NCBI RefSeq assembly: GCF_013055795.1
Contig: NZ_JABETO010000007.1
Location: 147,388 to 211,387 of the forward strand
Reading direction: 5' to 3'
Source of the DNA: Streptomyces sp. I05A-00742
Lineage (GTDB): Bacteria > Actinomycetota > Actinomycetes > Streptomycetales > Streptomycetaceae
DNA length: 64,000 bases
The notes under the pieces are model-generated. The model saw only the letters and a list, made by a program, of their open reading frames with translations, was not told where the DNA came from and made no database searches. Shown here in pieces: positions 61,114-64,000 of this stretch; the stretch's first letter is position 1, and each line of letters opens with the position of its first letter. The position numbers and the translations under genes were made by a program.

Positions 61114-62817
61114 GTGCTGAGGATCGGCAACGCCTCCGGTTTCTACGGTGACCGTTTCGACGCGATGGAGGAGATGCTCACCGGTGGCCCCCTGGACGTG
61201 CTCACCGGGGACTACCTCGCCGAACTGACCATGCTCGTGCTGGGCCGGGACCGGCTGAAGGACCCGGAGCGGGGGTACGCCCGCACGTTCCTGCGCCAGC
61301 TGGAACGCTGCCTCGGGATCGCCGCCGAGCGCGGCGTGCGGATCGTCACCAACGCGGGCGGGCTCAACCCCGCCGGACTCGCCGAGCGGATACAGGAGTT
61401 GGCAGAGCGCGTCGGCGTACCCGCCCGCGTCGCGTACGTCACCGGCGACGATCTGCTGTCCACCCGCGACTGGGGGCCCGGCGTCCTCACCGCCAACGCC
61501 TACCTCGGCGGTGCGGGCATCGCCGCCTGTCTGCGGGCGGGGGCGGACGTCGTCGTCACCGGGCGCGTCACCGACGCCGCCCTCGTCAGCGGGCCCGCCG
61601 CCGCGCACTTCGGGTGGGCGCCGGACGACCACGACGCCCTCGCGGGGGCGGTCGTCGCGGGGCACGTCCTGGAGTGCGGGGCGCAGGCGACCGGCGGGAA
61701 CTACGCGTTCTTCACCGAGCACGACACGCACGACGAGCACGACCTCCGCCGGCCGGGTTTCCCGATCGCCGAACTGCACGCCGACGGCAGCTCGGTGATC
61801 ACCAAGCATCCGGGCACAGGGGGTGCGGTGACCGTCGGCACGGTCACCGCACAGTTGCTGTACGAGACGGCTGGTGCCCGCTACCCCGGTCCCGACGTCA
61901 CGGCCCGGCTGGACACCGTCCGGCTCGCGCAGGACGGCCCGGACCGGGTGCGGATCGACGGGGTCCGGGGCGAGCCGCCGCCCGCGACGCTCAAGGCGGG
62001 GGTCACGCGCGCCGGAGGCTGGCGGAACGAGGTCGTCTTCGTCCTCACCGGCCTCGACATCGAGGCCAAGGCCCGCCTCGTCCGGACACAGATGGAGGAC
62101 GCGCTGTCCGGCCGCCGCCGGCCCGCACGCGTCCGCTGGTCGCTGGCGCGCACCGACCGCGCCGACGCGTCTGTCCAGGAGGAGGCGAGCGCCGTGCTGC
62201 GGCTGGTGGTGCACGACCCCGAACCCGAGGCCGTGGGGCGGGCGGTGAGCGGGGCGGCCGTCGAACTGGCCCTCGCCGGCGTCCCCGGGTTCCACCTCAC
62301 GGCGCCGCCCGGTCCGGGCGCCCCCTACGGGGTCTTCGAGTCCGTGCCCGTGGACCCGGAGGGCGTCCGGCACGTCGCCGTCCTCCCCGACGGCACCCGC
62401 GTACCGGTGCTCCCACCGCCCGTACGCGCCACAGCGCTGCCACCCCCACCCGATCCCGTCCTCCCGGAACCGCTCCCGCCCGGCCCCACCCGCCGCGCGC
62501 CGCTCGGACTGGTCGTCGGCGCGCGCAGCGGGGACAAGGGCGGCGACGCCGACGTCGGCGTCTGGGCGCGAGACGAGGCCGGGTGGCGGTGGCTGGCCCA
62601 CGAGCTCACCGTCGAGCGGTTCAGTCAACTGCTGCCCGAGACCGTCGGGTTGACCGTGACGCGGCATGTCCTGCCCAACCTGCGCGCCCTCGCGTTCGTC
62701 GTCGAGGGTCTCCTCGGACACGGCGTCGCGGAGAACGTCCGCTTCGACCCGCAGGCCAAGGGCGTGGGGGAGTGGCTGAGGTCCCGGCACCTGGAGATAC
62801 CGGAGGTGCTGCTGTGA
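61114..62817 (+). CDS. AtuA-like acyclic terpene utilization family protein (DUF1446)
   Basis: A 567-residue protein starting at GTG 61114. No ribosome site is visible, so the transcript may be leaderless or a TTG at 61078 may be used. The main domain is DUF1446: LRIGNASGFYGDRFDAMEEM, LVLGRDRLKDPERGYARTFL, RIVTNAGGLNPAGLAERIQE, AFFTE. The C-terminal ~110 residues carry the second AtuA segment, ARSGDKGGDADVGVWARDE. AtuA members act in acyclic terpenoid or branched acyl-CoA breakdown; the reaction is not settled. It overlaps the carboxyltransferase gene (GTGA). Confidence 0.85.
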   Translation: MLRIGNASGFYGDRFDAMEEMLTGGPLDVLTGDYLAELTMLVLGRDRLKDPERGYARTFLRQLERCLGIAAERGVRIVTNAGGLNPAGLAERIQELAERVGVPARVAYVTGDDLLSTRDWGPGVLTANAYLGGAGIAACLRAGADVVVTGRVTDAALVSGPAAAHFGWAPDDHDALAGAVVAGHVLECGAQATGGNYAFFTEHDTHDEHDLRRPGFPIAELHADGSSVITKHPGTGGAVTVGTVTAQLLYETAGARYPGPDVTARLDTVRLAQDGPDRVRIDGVRGEPPPATLKAGVTRAGGWRNEVVFVLTGLDIEAKARLVRTQMEDALSGRRRPARVRWSLARTDRADASVQEEASAVLRLVVHDPEPEAVGRAVSGAAVELALAGVPGFHLTAPPGPGAPYGVFESVPVDPEGVRHVAVLPDGTRVPVLPPPVRATALPPPPDPVLPEPLPPGPTRRAPLGLVVGARSGDKGGDADVGVWARDEAGWRWLAHELTVERFSQLLPETVGLTVTRHVLPNLRALAFVVEGLLGHGVAENVRFDPQAKGVGEWLRSRHLEIPEVLL

Positions 62818-64000
62818 CCGTCCTGACCTCCCGGCTCGACACCGAGGGGCCGGAGTACGCGGCCAACCGGGCCGCCATGCTCGACCGGCTCGCCGAGGCC
62901 GATGCCGCGCACGCGCAGGCCGTCGCGGGCGGCGGCGAGAAGTACACCGCCCGGCACCGGGCCCGTGGCAAGTTGCTCGCGCGCGAGCGCGTCGAGCTGC
63001 TGCTGGACCCCGACACCCCTTTCCTGGAGCTGTCCCCGCTGGCAGCCTGGGGCAGCGAGTACCCGGTGGGCGCGTCGCTCGTCACCGGCATCGGCACGGT
63101 CTCCGGCGTCACCTGCCTGATCAGCGCCAACGACCCGACCGTGCGCGGCGGAGCGAGCAATCCGTGGACGCTGCGGAAGGCGCTGCGGGCGCACGAGATC
63201 GCCCGCGCCAACCGGTTGCCCGTGATCAGCCTCGTGGAGTCCGGGGGCGCGGACCTCACCGGGCAGAAGGAGATCTTCATCCCGGGCGGCGCCCTGTTCC
63301 GCGACCTCACCCGGCTCTCGGCCGCCGGCATCCCCACCGTCGCCGTGGTCTTCGGCAACTCCACGGCGGGCGGGGCGTACGTCCCCGGTATGTCCGACCA
63401 CGTGATCATGGTCAAGGAGCGGGCCAAGGTGTTCCTCGGCGGGCCGCCGCTGGTGCGGATGGCCACCGGCGAGGAGGCGGACGACGAGTCGCTGGGCGGC
63501 GCGGACATGCACGCGCGCGTGTCCGGCCTCGCCGACCACTTCGCCGTCGACGAGCGGGACGCGCTGCGGCAGGCCCGTACCGTCGTCGCCCGGCTCGACC
63601 GGCGCGCGCCGACGGCCGCGCCGTGGCCCGCCGAGCCGCCCCGCCACTCCGCCGACGAGCTGCTGGGCATCGTCCCCGGCGACCTCCGGGCGCCCTTCGA
63701 CCCGCGCGAGGTCATCGCCCGTGTCGTCGACGGCTCCGACTTCGACGAGGTCAAACCCCTCTACGGCGCCGGCCTCACGGTCGGCTGGGCCCGGCTGCAC
63801 GGCCGGCCCGTGGGGATCCTGGCCAACGCGCAGGGCGTCCTGTTCAGCGCCGAGTCGCAGAAGGCCGCGCAGTTCATCCAGCTCGCCAACCAGCGGGACA
63901 CCCCGCTGATCTTCCTGCACAACACCACCGGGTACATGGTCGGCCGCGCCTACGAGCAGGGCGGCATCATCAAGCACGGCGCCATGATGATCAACGCGGT
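62814..64000 (+). CDS. Acyl-CoA carboxylase carboxyltransferase (beta) subunit, 3' end missing
   Basis: Starts at GTG 62814, overlapping the AtuA stop, and runs off the window after 395 codons without a stop. It is a biotin-dependent carboxyltransferase: RHRARGKLLARERVELLLDP, the N-half oxyanion region FGNSTAGGAYVPGMSDHVIM, VFLGGPPLVRMATGEE, and the beginning of the C-half (FDEVKPLYGAGLTVGWARLH, LIFLHNTTGYMVG). The HNTTGYMVG form is common in methylcrotonyl- and geranyl-CoA type enzymes, fitting the AtuA neighbour. The biotin-carrying alpha subunit is expected downstream. Confidence 0.9.
   Translation, partial: MTVLTSRLDTEGPEYAANRAAMLDRLAEADAAHAQAVAGGGEKYTARHRARGKLLARERVELLLDPDTPFLELSPLAAWGSEYPVGASLVTGIGTVSGVTCLISANDPTVRGGASNPWTLRKALRAHEIARANRLPVISLVESGGADLTGQKEIFIPGGALFRDLTRLSAAGIPTVAVVFGNSTAGGAYVPGMSDHVIMVKERAKVFLGGPPLVRMATGEEADDESLGGADMHARVSGLADHFAVDERDALRQARTVVARLDRRAPTAAPWPAEPPRHSADELLGIVPGDLRAPFDPREVIARVVDGSDFDEVKPLYGAGLTVGWARLHGRPVGILANAQGVLFSAESQKAAQFIQLANQRDTPLIFLHNTTGYMVGRAYEQGGIIKHGAMMINA

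Overview
The window is high-GC actinobacterial DNA and almost certainly a Streptomyces chromosome. Third codon positions are nearly all G or C, starts are often GTG or TTG, and adjacent genes commonly overlap by 4 bases (ATGA/GTGA). The gene content also fits: futalosine-route menaquinone genes, DUF2771, DUF3027 and DUF2530 proteins, an XRE/DUF397/ATP-binding trio, and a HicB-like/DUF4097/drug-ABC cassette. No tRNA, rRNA, CRISPR array or complete insertion sequence was seen.

Layout. 1-7.4 kb: the end of a secreted protein, a 14-bp degenerate tandem-repeat array, an XPB/Ssl2-type helicase-domain protein, a membrane protein with GETPF repeats, an operon (membrane protein, DCC oxidoreductase, TetR) behind two palindromic operators, and a frameshifted membrane-protein pseudogene. 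7.4-12 kb: an APH-family kinase and an iron-siderophore ABC operon (two FecCD permeases, one ATPase, no binding protein) behind an iron-box-like site. 12-18.7 kb: a HAD hydrolase, a cold-shock protein with an AT-rich leader, the operon MFS-DUF2771-MqnB-MqnD, and DUF3027. 18.7-24.3 kb: an interspersed repeat with perfect terminal inverted repeats, a sacsin-like GHKL ATPase, a TetR/rhodanese divergent pair with two operators, and two broken genes. 24.3-43.7 kb: mostly core or metabolic genes (P-type ATPase, NCS2 purine permease, MarR/MFS, ThpR, aldo-keto reductase, PrmC-like methyltransferase, paired SMR pumps, amino-acid permease, SerC).

43.7-54.7 kb is the most accessory-looking part, bounded or interrupted by gene remnants. 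Two minus-strand genes, about 6.4 kb apart, share an unrecognised N-terminal domain of about 160 residues. In one it is joined to WD40-like repeats and in the other to TPR repeats. Between them lie an ATP-grasp ligase divergent from the WD40 gene, a Nudix-like protein without its catalytic glutamates, a WhiJ-type XRE/DUF397 pair with a divergent anti-sigma-like ATPase, a decayed recombinase locus and a methyltransferase. I regard the shared domain as the best candidate for something undescribed.

54.5-64 kb: a helically phased array of TGGCGCCA-type boxes ahead of an RHH (HicB-like) gene, a DUF4097 protein and a DrrAB-type ABC exporter; then a DHA2 exporter with a divergent MarR regulator, a secreted I36-type inhibitor, and the start of an acyl-CoA catabolic operon (AtuA-like protein, then a carboxyltransferase that runs off the window).
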